From Natronomonas moolapensis 8.8.11 (GTDB lineage: Archaea > Halobacteriota > Halobacteria > Halobacteriales > Haloarculaceae): a DNA stretch of 64,000 nucleotides. The translations under genes and the position numbers were made by a program. The notes under the pieces are model-generated. The model was not told the origin of the DNA, did no database searches, and was given only the letters and a program-made list of their open reading frames with translations. Of this stretch, positions 1 to 9,349 are shown one piece after another. Within the stretch, counting starts at the first letter, position 1. Each line of letters begins with the position of its first letter. Location of the stretch: positions 2,294,001 through 2,358,000 of the forward strand of contig NC_020388.1 of the NCBI RefSeq assembly GCF_000591055.1, in the 5' to 3' direction.

Positions 1-1
1 A

Positions 2-658
2 GTCCAAGAGCACAAAGAGAGCCGAAACGAGCTCAACGCGAAGGCCAACGAGCTGTTCGACGAGGTCGACGAGCTCAAGGACGACCTCGAGTTGAACGAG
101 GGCAAAAGCGTCGACAAGCTCAAAGAGGAAATCGAGGATCTGGAGTTCAAACAACAGACGGAGGTCCTCTCCAGCGAGGACGAGCGCGAACTGATCGAGA
201 AGATCGAAGAGAAACGCGAGAAGCTCTCCGACCGCAAGGAGAAACTCGACCAGGGCGGCGACTTGGAGGAGATCAAAGCCGAGGCCCAGGAAGTCCGCGC
301 CGAGGCTTCCAAACACCACCAGAAAGTGACCGAGCTGGCCGACAAGGCCCAAGAGCACCACAACAAGATGATAGAGGCCTATCGGGAGGCCGACGACATC
401 CGCGACGAGGCCGACGAGTGGCACGACAAGTTCGTCGAGGCTCAAGAGGCCGCCGACCGCCACCACGAGGACTTCGTCCGCGTCCAGAAACGGCTCCGGG
501 AACTCGACAAGGAAGAAGAAGCCGAGCGCGAGGACGCACGCTCCGAGAAGCGCGAGGCCGCAAAGGAAGAGGCCGAGGAGATCTACCAGAAATTCAAGGA
601 AGGCGAGACCCTCGACACCGAGGACCTGATGAAGCTGCAGAAAGCCGGCAAGCTGTAG
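2..658 (+). CDS. archaeal coiled-coil protein, 5' end outside window
   Basis: The open frame runs in from the left edge without a start codon, so this is the C-terminal ~218 residues. It is almost entirely charged heptad-like sequence (Glu/Lys/Arg/Asp with regularly spaced Leu/Ala), with His-rich patches around SKHHQKV and DRHHEDF, and ends in a short conserved-looking tail (DTEDLMKLQKAGKL). This matches the widespread archaeal coiled-coil family COG1340, sometimes mis-annotated as phosphoserine phosphatase. No enzymatic motif is visible. An internal TTG at 92 could be taken as a start, but the frame upstream is coding in character, so truncation by the window edge is the better reading. Function unknown. 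Confidence 0.75.
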   Translation, partial: VQEHKESRNELNAKANELFDEVDELKDDLELNEGKSVDKLKEEIEDLEFKQQTEVLSSEDERELIEKIEEKREKLSDRKEKLDQGGDLEEIKAEAQEVRAEASKHHQKVTELADKAQEHHNKMIEAYREADDIRDEADEWHDKFVEAQEAADRHHEDFVRVQKRLRELDKEEEAEREDARSEKREAAKEEAEEIYQKFKEGETLDTEDLMKLQKAGKL

Positions 659-761
659 CCGACGTACCGACCCAAGCCCGACAGCCGAGACGGATCGATT
701 TTTGCGTTCCTGACAGCGAAAACGCGAAGTTCATACCGGCGGGGCTGCAAACACGGCGTAG

Positions 762-1610
762 ATGCGCGTCGAGACGCTGGGCGACGGGGAACCGGAGGTG
801 GCTATCGTCGGCGGTATTCACGGCGACGAGCCCTGCGGCCCGGCCGCCCTCGAAGCCCTTTTGTCCGCCGATCTCGACGTGGAGCGTCCGGTAAAGCTCA
901 TCCTCGCGAACGAGCGCGCGCTCTCTCGCGGCGTCAGGTACGTCGACGAGGATCTGAACCGCGCGTTCCCGGGCGATCCCGACGCCGACACGCACGAGGG
1001 GCGGCTGGCTCACGAGTTGCTCGCCGAGATCCGTGGCTGTGAGATTCTCTCGTTACACTCGACGCAGTCGTACGCCGCCCCCTTCGCGCTCGTCTCCGAA
1101 CTCGACGGCTACGCCCGGTCGATCTGTCCGTACCTCTCCGTCGAGGCGGTCGTCGAGACGGCCGGATACAGCGGCGGTCGGCTCATCGCCTACCCGGACG
1201 TGATCGAACTCGAGTGTGGGCTTCAACGGTCGGCCGCGGCCGCACGGAACGCCGAACGGCTCTCCAGGGAGTTCCTGGTCGCCGTCGGGGCGCTCTCCGG
1301 GGCGATCGATCCCCCCAGACACCACCCACTTTCTGTCTTCCGGCTCGAAAAACAGATCCCGAAGCCGTCGGCAGACGAGTACGAGGTTCTCGTCGACAAC
1401 TTCGAGCGAGTCGCCGAGGGCGAGGCGTTCGCCGAGGCCGACGGCGAGACGCTCCACTCGGAGGCTCCTTTTTATCCGGTGTTGCTGTCGGCGTACGGCT
1501 ATCGGAACGTCTTCGGCTACGTCGGGTCGCTCGTGGGACGGCTCGACGGCGAGTCCACCGTGACCCCGACGGGCGAGGAGTCGGCGCGGGCCGAGAGCGG
1601 CCCCCGCTGA
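762..1610 (+). CDS. succinylglutamate desuccinylase/aspartoacylase family (M14-like) zinc hydrolase
   Basis: 282 residues. The zinc site of the M14/AstE-AspA family is visible: GGIHGDEPCGP (His and Glu ligands, residues ~18-28) and a second His in LSLHSTQS (~96). The NRAFPGD segment typical of the family lies between them. Members remove acyl groups from amino acids or act as carboxypeptidases; the substrate cannot be told from sequence. The gene stands alone between the coiled-coil gene and a convergent UPF0179 gene. A paralogue with the same motifs lies at 58280-59116. The extended C-terminal domain carries family-like FERVAEGEAFA and GYRNVFGYVG segments. Confidence 0.85.
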   Translation: MRVETLGDGEPEVAIVGGIHGDEPCGPAALEALLSADLDVERPVKLILANERALSRGVRYVDEDLNRAFPGDPDADTHEGRLAHELLAEIRGCEILSLHSTQSYAAPFALVSELDGYARSICPYLSVEAVVETAGYSGGRLIAYPDVIELECGLQRSAAAARNAERLSREFLVAVGALSGAIDPPRHHPLSVFRLEKQIPKPSADEYEVLVDNFERVAEGEAFAEADGETLHSEAPFYPVLLSAYGYRNVFGYVGSLVGRLDGESTVTPTGEESARAESGPR

Positions 1611-1625
1611 GGACGGGCGCTCGGG

Positions 1626-2072
1626 TCAGTCGGCGTCCGGCGCGAACTCGACGAGCGTCAGGTCCCGATCCAGCATACAGTGTTCGTGCGGTGGGTCGCC
1701 GACGACCTCCGCGATCCGGTGTTCGTCGTCGAACTCCGCCCCGGCCGGCTCGCAGAACTCGTGGCTCGGGCACTCGGTGTAGGGACACGGCCCTTCCAAG
1801 GTTACTTTGCTCCCGGCGTACGCGGCGTTCGAGGAGACGTTCGCGAGCACGGGCGCCGGTTCGACCTCGACGGCGGTCACGCCCGATGCGTGAACGGCGC
1901 ACTCGAGCGTCCCGGAGTCGCGGATTCCAGTCACCCGGTACCGGCGGCCCTCGGTCAGGTTCAGACACTGCCCCCGGTAGGGACAGCCCGCACACGCCTC
2001 GGATTCGCCCCCGTAGACGAACTCGGCGCCCGTCTCGGCGAGGCGCTCGCCGATGAGCGTGACCTTCGACAT
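1626..2072 (-). CDS. UPF0179 family Cys-rich protein
   Basis: 148 residues with many conserved cysteines: CAGCPYRGQC near residue 28, a single Cys near 58, CPYTECPSHEFC near 95-106, and HC near 131. This pattern and length fit UPF0179, an uncharacterised archaeal family whose cysteines suggest a metal or Fe-S site. The start MSKVTLIGERLAETG matches the family. It converges on the upstream hydrolase with a gap of only 15 bp. Function unknown. Confidence 0.8.
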   Translation of the reverse strand: MSKVTLIGERLAETGAEFVYGGESEACAGCPYRGQCLNLTEGRRYRVTGIRDSGTLECAVHASGVTAVEVEPAPVLANVSSNAAYAGSKVTLEGPCPYTECPSHEFCEPAGAEFDDEHRIAEVVGDPPHEHCMLDRDLTLVEFAPDAD

Positions 2073-2297
2073 AACTGTGTTTTCGTCGGCGACGTGTTAA
2101 GACCGTCGCCCGACAGAACAGCCGGATCGACCCGATCGACGGGAGACCCCCGACGGCTACGAACACCGCTCGCGAGGCCTTGTACCGCAATACCGGCCGG
2201 GGTGTGAGGGCCCCGTCCGCAGCCGGGGGGCGGCGGCTCCCGTCGGGCGAGACGGATCTGCACAAATTATTAGGACGGACATCGACGGGGAGCCTGT

Positions 2298-3911
2298 ATG
2301 CACAAGCCGCTATTGACGACGCAGTTCCTCGATCGGGCCAGACGCGATTACGGATCCCACGAAGCCGTCGTCGCGACGACAGGCGAACGGTTCACCTACG
2401 AGGAGGTCGGCGAGCGCGCCGACCGGCTCTCGGCCGCGCTCCAGGATCGGGGCATCGAGAAGGGCGATTCCGTCGCCGTACTCGACCCAAACACCCACTA
2501 CCAACTTGAGGCAGCCTACGGCATCATGCAGTTGGGCGCGATCCACACGCCGCTGAACTACCGGCTGCTGCCCGAGGACCTCGAGTACATCCTGAACGAC
2601 GCCGAGGTGCGGGCCGTGATCGCCGACTACGAACTGGCCGAGAAGGTCGAGGCCGTCCGCGACGACGTCCCGACGGAAGTGTTCATCTCGAACGACGCCG
2701 ACGCGACCGACGGCGAGTGGGAGGACTTCGAAGCCGTCATCGACGGGGTCGACCCCGTCTACGACGAACCCGAGATGGACGAGGCCGACGTCATCACCAT
2801 CAACTACACGTCGGGGACGACCGGCGACCCCAAAGGCGTCATGCGGACCCACCGGACCGAAACGATCCACGCGTACCTCATCTCGATCCACCAGGACATC
2901 ACCGACGACGACACGTACCTGTGGACGCTGCCGATGTTCCACGTCAACGGCTGGGGCCACATCTACGCCGTCACCGGCATGGGCGCGAAGCAGGTCTGTA
3001 CCCGCGGGATCGACGCCGAGTGGATCCTCGAGACGATCAACGAGGAGGACGTCTCCTACCTCTGTGCCGCTCCGACCGTCCTCAATATGTTGCTCGATTA
3101 CTACGAGAACCACGACGTCTCGACGAGCGGGGACGCCGACGTCCGCGTCGCGACCGCGGGGAGCGCCCCGCCGGAGGCGACCATCCGCACCGTCGAGGAC
3201 GAGTTCGGCTGGTATCTCAAACACGTCTACGGCGCGACCGAGACCGGCCCGCTCATCACGAGCTCCGACGCTCGCCGCTACTTCGAGGACGACTCCGAGG
3301 ACCGCTTCGCGGTCAAGAAGACCCAGGGGATCGGCTATCTCGGCACCGAGGTCCGCGTCGTCGACGAGGACGGCAACGACGTCGCCGAGGACGGCCAATC
3401 GATCGGCGAGATCGTCGTCCGCGGCAACCAGGTCATGGACCGATACCTCGGTAAGCCCGAGGCGACCGAAGAGGCGTTCAACGACCGCGTCGAGGGGTAC
3501 TACCACATGGGCGATCTCGCGACCGTCGACGAGAACGGGATGGTCCAGATCCAGGACCGCAAAAAGGACATCATCATCTCCGGGGGCGAGAACATCTCCT
3601 CGATCGAACTCGAGGACACGCTGTTCGAACACCCCGAGGTCTCCGACGTGGCGATCATCCCGGCCCCCAGCGACGAGTGGGGCGAGACGCCGAAGGCGTT
3701 CGTCGTCCCGGCCAGCGGCGACCCCGACGCCCCCGGCGTGAGCGAGGACGAGTTGACGAAGTTCACCCGCGAGAACCTGGCGAGTTACAAGATGGTCCGC
3801 CGCGTGGAGTTCGTCGCCGAGTTGCCGACGACCGCGACCGGCAAGGTGCAAAAATACGAACTCCGCGAGCGCGAGTGGGAGGACGAGGACTCGATGGTCG
3901 GGCAGGGCTGA
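2298..3911 (+). CDS. AMP-forming acyl-CoA synthetase (long-chain fatty acid-CoA ligase family)
   Basis: 537 residues, normal length for the ANL superfamily. The P-loop-like motif TSGTTGDPKGVMRTH is at about residue 171, the A5 motif YGATETGP near 310, GYYHMGD near 395, the hinge QDRKKDIIISGGENIS near 415-430, and the adenylation lysine in PTTATGKVQKYELRE near the C-terminus. The enzyme should activate a carboxylic acid as acyl-AMP and then form the CoA thioester; the chain length cannot be read from sequence. A TATA-like AAATTATTA lies about 30 nt before the ATG, consistent with a leaderless or short-leader transcript. Confidence 0.92.
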   Translation: MHKPLLTTQFLDRARRDYGSHEAVVATTGERFTYEEVGERADRLSAALQDRGIEKGDSVAVLDPNTHYQLEAAYGIMQLGAIHTPLNYRLLPEDLEYILNDAEVRAVIADYELAEKVEAVRDDVPTEVFISNDADATDGEWEDFEAVIDGVDPVYDEPEMDEADVITINYTSGTTGDPKGVMRTHRTETIHAYLISIHQDITDDDTYLWTLPMFHVNGWGHIYAVTGMGAKQVCTRGIDAEWILETINEEDVSYLCAAPTVLNMLLDYYENHDVSTSGDADVRVATAGSAPPEATIRTVEDEFGWYLKHVYGATETGPLITSSDARRYFEDDSEDRFAVKKTQGIGYLGTEVRVVDEDGNDVAEDGQSIGEIVVRGNQVMDRYLGKPEATEEAFNDRVEGYYHMGDLATVDENGMVQIQDRKKDIIISGGENISSIELEDTLFEHPEVSDVAIIPAPSDEWGETPKAFVVPASGDPDAPGVSEDELTKFTRENLASYKMVRRVEFVAELPTTATGKVQKYELREREWEDEDSMVGQG

Positions 3912-4051
3912 TACCTCCGAAACGACGAAATCGCCTCTCTGGGGGATCGCCGACCGTACCACTTATGTTCACGGATCGTCCGTTCCCGGGGACTGGGACG
4001 TGTCAGCGTATTTTTTTATTCTACGGCCGAAATTCGACTACGAGAGAGAAC

Positions 4052-4345
4052 ATGATCGGGGGATTCGGCCAGCGTGTGAGTGGAAGCATCGATCGGTCGA
4101 GGATGTGTGCGTACGTCAATATCGTGCTTTTGATTTCGTTTCTCGCCGTGGTGGCGTCGTCGGTCGTCATCTGGGTCGTGTTGCCCGCCGGGGGGCTTCA
4201 CGGCGCGACGTTTCTCGGCATCCGACGGGGTCCCTGGACCGACGTCCACCTCGTCTCCGGCGCAGTGATGGCTGCATTCGTCGTCGTTCATCTCACGCTT
4301 CACGTCGACTATTTCAGGGCGCTCCCGGCGATCGTCCATCGCTGA
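4052..4345 (+). CDS. small two-helix membrane protein, DUF4405-like
   Basis: 97 residues. Two hydrophobic helices are visible: ~residues 20-45 (VNIVLLISFLAVVASSVVIW) and ~68-88, with a His-containing segment (DVHLVSGAVMAAFVVVHLTLH) resembling cytochrome-b-like DUF4405 proteins, where His residues in adjacent helices could bind heme. The ATG at 4052 was chosen because a T-rich TATA-like stretch (TTTTTTTATT) lies about 35 nt upstream and the frame before it is not coding in character. Function unknown. Confidence 0.6.
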   Translation: MIGGFGQRVSGSIDRSRMCAYVNIVLLISFLAVVASSVVIWVVLPAGGLHGATFLGIRRGPWTDVHLVSGAVMAAFVVVHLTLHVDYFRALPAIVHR

Positions 4346-4439
4346 GGGGTGTCGCATCTCCTCTTCACGGCCACGCGCTCTCGGCGAATCCGAATTCACA
4401 GGCGGCACGAGGCGGATACCCCAACCCTTGCGCTCGGAG

Positions 4440-5180
4440 AGGGAGCCGACAACCGATGACGCAAACCGCGCTACGATCTTTACCTGTGAAACTACAGTGG
4501 GATATCGTCGTACCGCCGTCATCAAGCTCGACACTCCCGACGGAGCAGACGATTCCCTTCGAGAGACGGCCGAGCAGTTCAAACACTGCGCCAACACCGC
4601 GAGCGAATGGTGTCGGCACGGGCGTCGCCAGATTCCAGAGGAAGCCGGCTGTCAATCAGAAACGCCACGCGTTCTTGTTGACGACGACTACCACGTCACC
4701 TCGAAAGCTAAAGCCGAACGTACTCTGTACGACCAGCTCCGCGACGAAACTGATCTGACTGCGAATCTCGTCCAGAAGGGGATCCGACGCGCAGTCGAAG
4801 CCGTCAAAAGCGGCGTCGAACGCCTCAAACGTGGTGAGAACACGTCGCAACCGCATTTCTGCCGACAGCGCAGTCTATGACGAACGGAGTGCGACGTTCC
4901 ACCGCGGCTACGTTTTCTTTTCGACCGTGGGTGGGCGCGTCGAGTGCAACTACATCCTCTCCGGCGACTCGAAGACACCGCCAGGGGAAGTACGTCTCCG
5001 GCGAGGGCTTCGAGTTTCGGATGGCCCACCTCCAGTACCACGACGGTGACTGGTATCTCCACGCCTCGATGCGGATGGTCGAAGCAGACGACGGACGCGC
5101 ACCCGGAGATGTGCGCTTGAACCGCGGAACGCTGAACGCGAGTGGAGAGTACAGCCTTTCCGCCTCATCCGAGGTATGAA
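4440..5180 (+). pseudogene. degenerate IS1341-type transposase (TnpB/OrfB) remnant
   Basis: Three reading frames together recall haloarchaeal IS1341-type TnpB. The first (to ~4855) carries an N-terminal block with TAVIKLDTPDG, AEQFKHCANTASEWC, LYDQLRDETDLTANLVQKGI and RRAVEAVKSGVERLKRGENT. The next segment (GGRVECNYILSGDSKTPPG) and HLQYHDGDWYLHASM (~5023-5068) lie in other frames, so at least two frameshifts are present. The catalytic RuvC part is missing; only a short C-terminal-like RLNRGTLNASGEYS follows. A C+G hairpin at ~5183-5206 sits where the element's right end would be. Not functional as a nuclease. Confidence 0.75.
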
Positions 5181-5199
5181 ACCGGGGTCCACGCGAAAG

Positions 5200-5671
5200 C
5201 CCCGGGGTCGTGCGGAAATCGGAGAGTTCCGTGATGACGAGACGCTCGGCGCCTCAAACCACTTGACCCCGAAGCGATTTACAATTCCACAATACCGTGA
5301 ACGCTCCGGTCCGATCTGGTACATACTGAGAATCCGGGATCAATAGGTGATATTCACCACGGAGTCACAAAACGCGGCGGTCACACGAACGACCGAGATC
5401 GGAGACGAACGCCGAAACGGATTCGAACGGAGACCCTGCTTCGCTCGCTGGATTGTCTGTCTGCCTTCGACGCCGAGCGGCGACGTTTCGGCCGGGAACC
5501 GCTCGCGTACTACTCGAACGTGGAGTACGAGATCGACGTTGACCTCAAGATCTCGAGGCACCTGGCGGCGGAGACGTTCGCCGACGGGGGTCCGGGAGCC
5601 GCCGTCCGGACGGGGAGACCGGCGTTCTCGACGCACGGTTCCCTTCGCGGGGTCGTTCGGCCCGGTGGCAA
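5200..5671 (+). other. gene-poor stretch with a possible coding remnant
   Basis: No convincing complete gene. A plus-strand frame from ~5427 to ~5590 reads like a protein fragment (LLRSLDCLSAFDAERRRFG, then YYSNVEYEIDVDLKISRHL) but has no good start and runs into sequence opposite the end of the enoyl-CoA hydratase. It may be the remnant of a gene broken when the neighbouring IS1341-type element arrived. I do not recognise the family. Confidence 0.3.
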
Positions 5672-6439
5672 CTACTGGAAGTCCGGTTCGCGGTCCTCGA
5701 CGAACGCCGCCATCCCTTCGCGCTGGTCGGGCGTCCCGAACAGCGAGCCGAAGGTCCGCTTCTCGTAGTCGAGACCGCCGATGTCGCTGTAGCCCTGCGA
5801 GATAGCGTCCTTGGCCGCTTCGAGCGCGAAGGCTGGCTTGGACTCCAGTTCGGCCGCGAGTTCGGCGACGCGGTCGTCGATCTCGTCGTCGGGGACGACC
5901 TCGCCGAGCAGACCCTCTTTCTCTGCGGTTTCGGCGTCGAGACGCTGGCCGAGGTAGATCATCCGTTTTGCGGTCTCCTCGCCGACCAGCCTCGGCAGCC
6001 GCTGGGTTCCGCCCCAGCCGGGGATGATGCCGAGGTCGATCTCGGTGTTGCCGATGAGCGCCGACTCGCTTCCGACCCGGAGGTCACACGCCATCGCCAT
6101 CTCACAGCCCCCACCGAATGCGTAGCCGTCGACGACGGCGACCGTCGGCGCGGGGAAGCGCTCGATCGAGTCGGCGACATCGTGGCCCAACTCGCCCCAC
6201 GCCTGTGCCTCGGCGGTCGAGAGGTCTTTCATGTAGGCGATGTCCGCCCCGGCGATGAACGCGTCGTCGCCGGCCCCGCGGACGACGAGCACGCGGGCCT
6301 CCTCGGCTCTGGCCTCCTCGACGGCCTCGCCGAGCGCTTCGAGCGTCTCGACGTTCAACGCGTTGAGGGCGTTCGGCCGGTCGACAGTTACGGTTGCGAC
6401 GTCGCCGCTCCACTCGAGGTCGACAGTGTCCCATGCCAT
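5672..6439 (-). CDS. enoyl-CoA hydratase/isomerase (crotonase) family protein
   Basis: 255 residues from the ATG at 6439 (MAWDTVDLEW). The longer open frame upstream has no family similarity and crosses a repeat, so it was rejected. The crotonase signature is intact: oxyanion-hole FIAGADIAYMKD near residue 64-75, GGGCEMAMACDLRVG near 105-119 and EIDLGIIPGWGGTQRLPR near 129-146, with the two Glu residues expected of a hydratase (in CEMA and TEIDLG). It likely hydrates enoyl-CoA in fatty-acid or related acyl-CoA degradation, in keeping with the acyl-CoA synthetase 2 kb away. Confidence 0.88.
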   Translation of the reverse strand: MAWDTVDLEWSGDVATVTVDRPNALNALNVETLEALGEAVEEARAEEARVLVVRGAGDDAFIAGADIAYMKDLSTAEAQAWGELGHDVADSIERFPAPTVAVVDGYAFGGGCEMAMACDLRVGSESALIGNTEIDLGIIPGWGGTQRLPRLVGEETAKRMIYLGQRLDAETAEKEGLLGEVVPDDEIDDRVAELAAELESKPAFALEAAKDAISQGYSDIGGLDYEKRTFGSLFGTPDQREGMAAFVEDREPDFQ

Positions 6440-6557
6440 AGACTCGGGTTCCCCCGGAGACCGAATAAAGCTACTGACGTCGCTCGGCGAGGTGTACGTC
6501 GCTTCGGGGTCAAGCCCCGGAGCGTTCTGCTTGCATCCCCCGATATCCTCCAGTGAG

Positions 6558-6671
6558 TGATACTGATGGACGAAATCACATGACACCGACGCACGAGTGA
6601 GCCGCCGGTCGCGCCGTCGAACGGCGTGCTCCTCGTGGGTCGTGTGTCCGTTCGTTTGTCCGTCAGTATGA
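6558..6671. repeat. 114-bp palindromic element, copy A
   Basis: Outer arms of about 38 bp form an imperfect inverted repeat (left begins TGATACTGATGGACGAA; right ends TTGTCCGTCAGTATGA). A ~35-bp core lies at 6598-6631. A second copy of exactly the same length lies at 51917-52030 with the same outer arms in the same orientation but the core reversed. It is probably a MITE-like element. No clear target-site duplication is seen. The surrounding 6440-7121 interval holds no gene I can support. Confidence 0.75.
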
Positions 6672-7091
6672 GGTGGTAGGGTTCCACGGTCACGGGTCGC
6701 GCCCCACGATGGAGGGGTTCCCCACTCGTACGCGGTGGGGTGTGGGCCGCGCCAGTACGGTCCTCGACCGGGATAGCGGGCTTCATTTACCCCACCCGGA
6801 GTGCGTATTCGTACCCCGGACTCGGAATCACAACCGGTGAGTGTCGGCGATATAAACGTCTCGTTGGCTGTCGGCGCCATCCTCGCGACTAAACTGGTGG
6901 GCTTTCGCTTCGAAACTCCGTGAGATCGTCCCCGCGCTCGAGAAACGCCGACACCCTCTCGGCGAACGGGGGTTCGTCGTCGACGTGCAACGCCCGAATC
7001 GACTCCTCCGTGCAACACCCGAATCGACCACATCGGTAGAGACGCTGTGGAAATATGCTTCACGCATACGGACCGCGTCGCCCCCGCAGGC

Positions 7092-7099
7092 TTTTATAT
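7092..7099 (+). promoter_or_regulatory. TATA-like box of the LysE-family gene
   Basis: TTTTATAT lies 23-30 nt before the ATG at 7122, the normal spacing for a haloarchaeal TATA box driving a leaderless transcript. This placement is the main reason for choosing the ATG at 7122 over the longer frame. Confidence 0.55.
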
Positions 7100-7121
7100 T
7101 GTGGCGCGAAACGACGCGCCG

Positions 7122-7778
7122 ATGACGCTTTTCGAGACGGCGTTGGCCGGCGTCGCGTTCGGACTCGCGCTCGCGGCCCCGCCGGGACCGATGAACGCCG
7201 TCATCGCCGAGGAGTCCGTCCTGCGGGGATGGCGGGCCGGATTCAAGACCGGCCTCGGGGCGATGACGGCCGACGTCCTGTTCTTTTTGCTCGCACTCGC
7301 CGGCGTCGCCACGTTCATTCGGGGGACCCCGGCCGTACAGGACGCGATGTTTCTCGGCGGCGGCGCGTTGATGCTGTATTTCGCCTACGGCGCGATCCGG
7401 GGGGCGAGGGGGTCGTTCCGGACGGAGGCAACCCCCGAGAGCCGTGGGTTTCGAAAGGCGTTCGTCCTCTCCGTGAGCAACCCCTACCAGATACTGTTTT
7501 GGCTCACGGCCGGGGTCGGGCTGTTGACCCCTGGGACAGTCGACGTACTCTCGTACGCTAGCGCGTCGCTGTCGGGACTCGTCGTCGTCGAAACCGGGAG
7601 TGTCGCCCTGATCGTCGGGCTGTTCTGCGGGGTCGCCGGATGGATCGTCTGTTTCCCCGCGGCGCTATCTGCCGCGGAGTCCCGGACGGAGTCGTTCGCG
7701 CCGGTCGTCGCCTACGGTAGCGCGGTCGTCCTCGGTGGGTTCGGGATCTACTTCCTCGCGGAGGTCGTACTACCGTAG
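7122..7778 (+). CDS. LysE/RhtB-family amino-acid exporter
   Basis: 218 residues with about six hydrophobic helices. The LysE/RhtB signature AAPPGPMNAVIAEESVLRG is at residues ~19-37, followed by GFKTGLGAMTADVLFFLLA, and the second-half SVSNPYQILFWLT motif appears near residue 118. Family members export amino acids or related small molecules across the cytoplasmic membrane. The last 9 bp overlap the 3' end of the convergent HD-domain gene. Confidence 0.85.
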   Translation: MTLFETALAGVAFGLALAAPPGPMNAVIAEESVLRGWRAGFKTGLGAMTADVLFFLLALAGVATFIRGTPAVQDAMFLGGGALMLYFAYGAIRGARGSFRTEATPESRGFRKAFVLSVSNPYQILFWLTAGVGLLTPGTVDVLSYASASLSGLVVVETGSVALIVGLFCGVAGWIVCFPAALSAAESRTESFAPVVAYGSAVVLGGFGIYFLAEVVLP

Positions 7779-8471
7779 GTCGGCGTCTGGCGACTCTTCG
7801 GGCTCCATTCCGGCAACCTCACCCTCGAGCCACTCTTTGAACCACCGGACGCGTTTGATTCGCTGGTAGGCGATGCTCTCGGCGGTGTCCGATCGGACCC
7901 GCGAGACGGCGTCCTCGCCGCGTTCGAGGACGCGGCCAACCATCTCGTTGGCGTCCATGTGGGTCCGTGATTCGTAGCCCATCCGGAGGACCATGAGCGT
8001 CGTCCCATTGGCACCGACCTTATCAAGGAGGTCGGCCTCCATCAGACACCGCGTCTCGAGAGGGACGTTCGCCAGGTCGCCCTCGTAGGAGTGTTCCGCG
8101 ACCGCATCACACACCTGCGAGACGAACGACTCCGGGTAGTCGGTGCGCGAGCGGAGGTACTCGCCCGCGACTCGGGCGCCGGCCTCGGCGTGGACGTCTT
8201 GGTCGGCCTCGAGTTTGGCGATATCGTGAAACAACGCGGCGACGCGGGTGACGTCGACGTTCGCACCCTCCTTTTCGGCGATCTCGGCGGCCAGTTCGGC
8301 GACGTTGAGGATGTGGTTGTAGCGGTACTCAGCGGAGTGCCAGGGGTACCACCGCATCCGGCCGCCCTCCTCTTCGCCCTCGATGCTGGCGGCGAGATAG
8401 TCGTAGACGAACCGCTTCATCGCCTCGAACTCCTCGGCCGTGACCGGCGATTCCGTTATCTCGACACCCAT
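7770..8471 (-). CDS. HD-domain phosphohydrolase
   Basis: 233 residues. The metal-binding HD motif is visible: HILNVAELA near residue 53, AALFHDIAKLEAD near 78-90, HAEAGARVA near 95 and AVAEHSYEGD near 122. It belongs to the HD/PDEase superfamily; the substrate (nucleotide or phosphomonoester) cannot be inferred. Convergent with the LysE-family gene with a 9-bp overlap of the 3' ends. Confidence 0.82.
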   Translation of the reverse strand: MGVEITESPVTAEEFEAMKRFVYDYLAASIEGEEEGGRMRWYPWHSAEYRYNHILNVAELAAEIAEKEGANVDVTRVAALFHDIAKLEADQDVHAEAGARVAGEYLRSRTDYPESFVSQVCDAVAEHSYEGDLANVPLETRCLMEADLLDKVGANGTTLMVLRMGYESRTHMDANEMVGRVLERGEDAVSRVRSDTAESIAYQRIKRVRWFKEWLEGEVAGMEPEESPDADLR

Positions 8472-8611
8472 GTATCCACCTCCGTGGAACGGAAAACGAA
8501 CGTGTAAGCCATCTTGATACGCAAAACGGTAGTTCGACTCTTTAGGTTTACGACCGGCGGTCGGGGCCGCAACGGCGGCGTTATGCGTCTGGAGCGCGTT
8601 CGTGTGGACGT

Positions 8612-9217
8612 ATGATGCTGCCGACGCACGCGCTCGTGGGAATGGCGCTTTCGATACCCGTTGCGGTCACTGTCCCCGAACTCGCGCCGGCAGCGATTCT
8701 CGGTGGGTTCGTCGGCGGGATTCTCCCCGATCTGGACCTCTATGTCGGCCACCGACGGACGCTGCACTTCCCGACGTTGTACCCGCTTGCGGCCGTCCCG
8801 GTTTCGTTACTCACGTTCGTCCGGCCGGGGCCGGCGACCCTCGCTGCCGCCTTCGTCGTCATCGGGGCCGCCGCCCACTGTCGGATGGACATCTACGGCG
8901 GGGGTCTCGAACTCCGGCCTTGGGAGGGCACCTCCGAGCGGGCGGTGTACGACCACGTCGCCGGGGAGTGGCGGCGGCCACGCCGGGTCGTACGATACGA
9001 CGGGTCGAAGGGCGACCTGGCGATTTCGACTGCCGTCGCCCTGCCCTTGATCGCACTCGTCGAGTGGCCGCTTCTCGCGCTCGTCGCGGTCGCGTTGGCG
9101 GTCGGAGCCGCCTACGTCCTCCTCCGGCGTCGCCTCGCCTCGCTCGCGCCGACCGTGTTCGGGGCGGTTCCCGAGCCGTTCGACCGACACGTCCCGGAGC
9201 GATACTCCGAGAAGTAG
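8612..9217 (+). CDS. membrane-bound metal-dependent hydrolase, YdjM-like
   Basis: 201 residues. The N-terminus MLPTHALVGMAL and the following FVGGILPDLDLYVGHRRTLHFP carry the His/Asp pattern of the YdjM/DUF457 family of membrane-bound putative metal-dependent hydrolases. Three to four hydrophobic helices follow. Two adjacent ATG codons (8612 and 8615) are possible starts. Chemical activity of the family is poorly defined. Confidence 0.75.
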   Translation: MMLPTHALVGMALSIPVAVTVPELAPAAILGGFVGGILPDLDLYVGHRRTLHFPTLYPLAAVPVSLLTFVRPGPATLAAAFVVIGAAAHCRMDIYGGGLELRPWEGTSERAVYDHVAGEWRRPRRVVRYDGSKGDLAISTAVALPLIALVEWPLLALVAVALAVGAAYVLLRRRLASLAPTVFGAVPEPFDRHVPERYSEK

Positions 9218-9349
9218 GGCGGGCGGATCGACGGCGGGCAAACGGCCGGGACACGGACGACGGGCGATCGGTCGGTCGCTCGCCGGGGCCGAGCGTTCGT
9301 TTTTTGAAGGATCATCCGGATTTATGTTCGACGGCGCAGAACGCGGCGT

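Noticed and set aside
6440-7063. Long N-terminal extension of the enoyl-CoA hydratase.
   Set aside because: The extension crosses the 114-bp repeat and has no crotonase similarity; the family start MAWDTVDLEW is at 6439.
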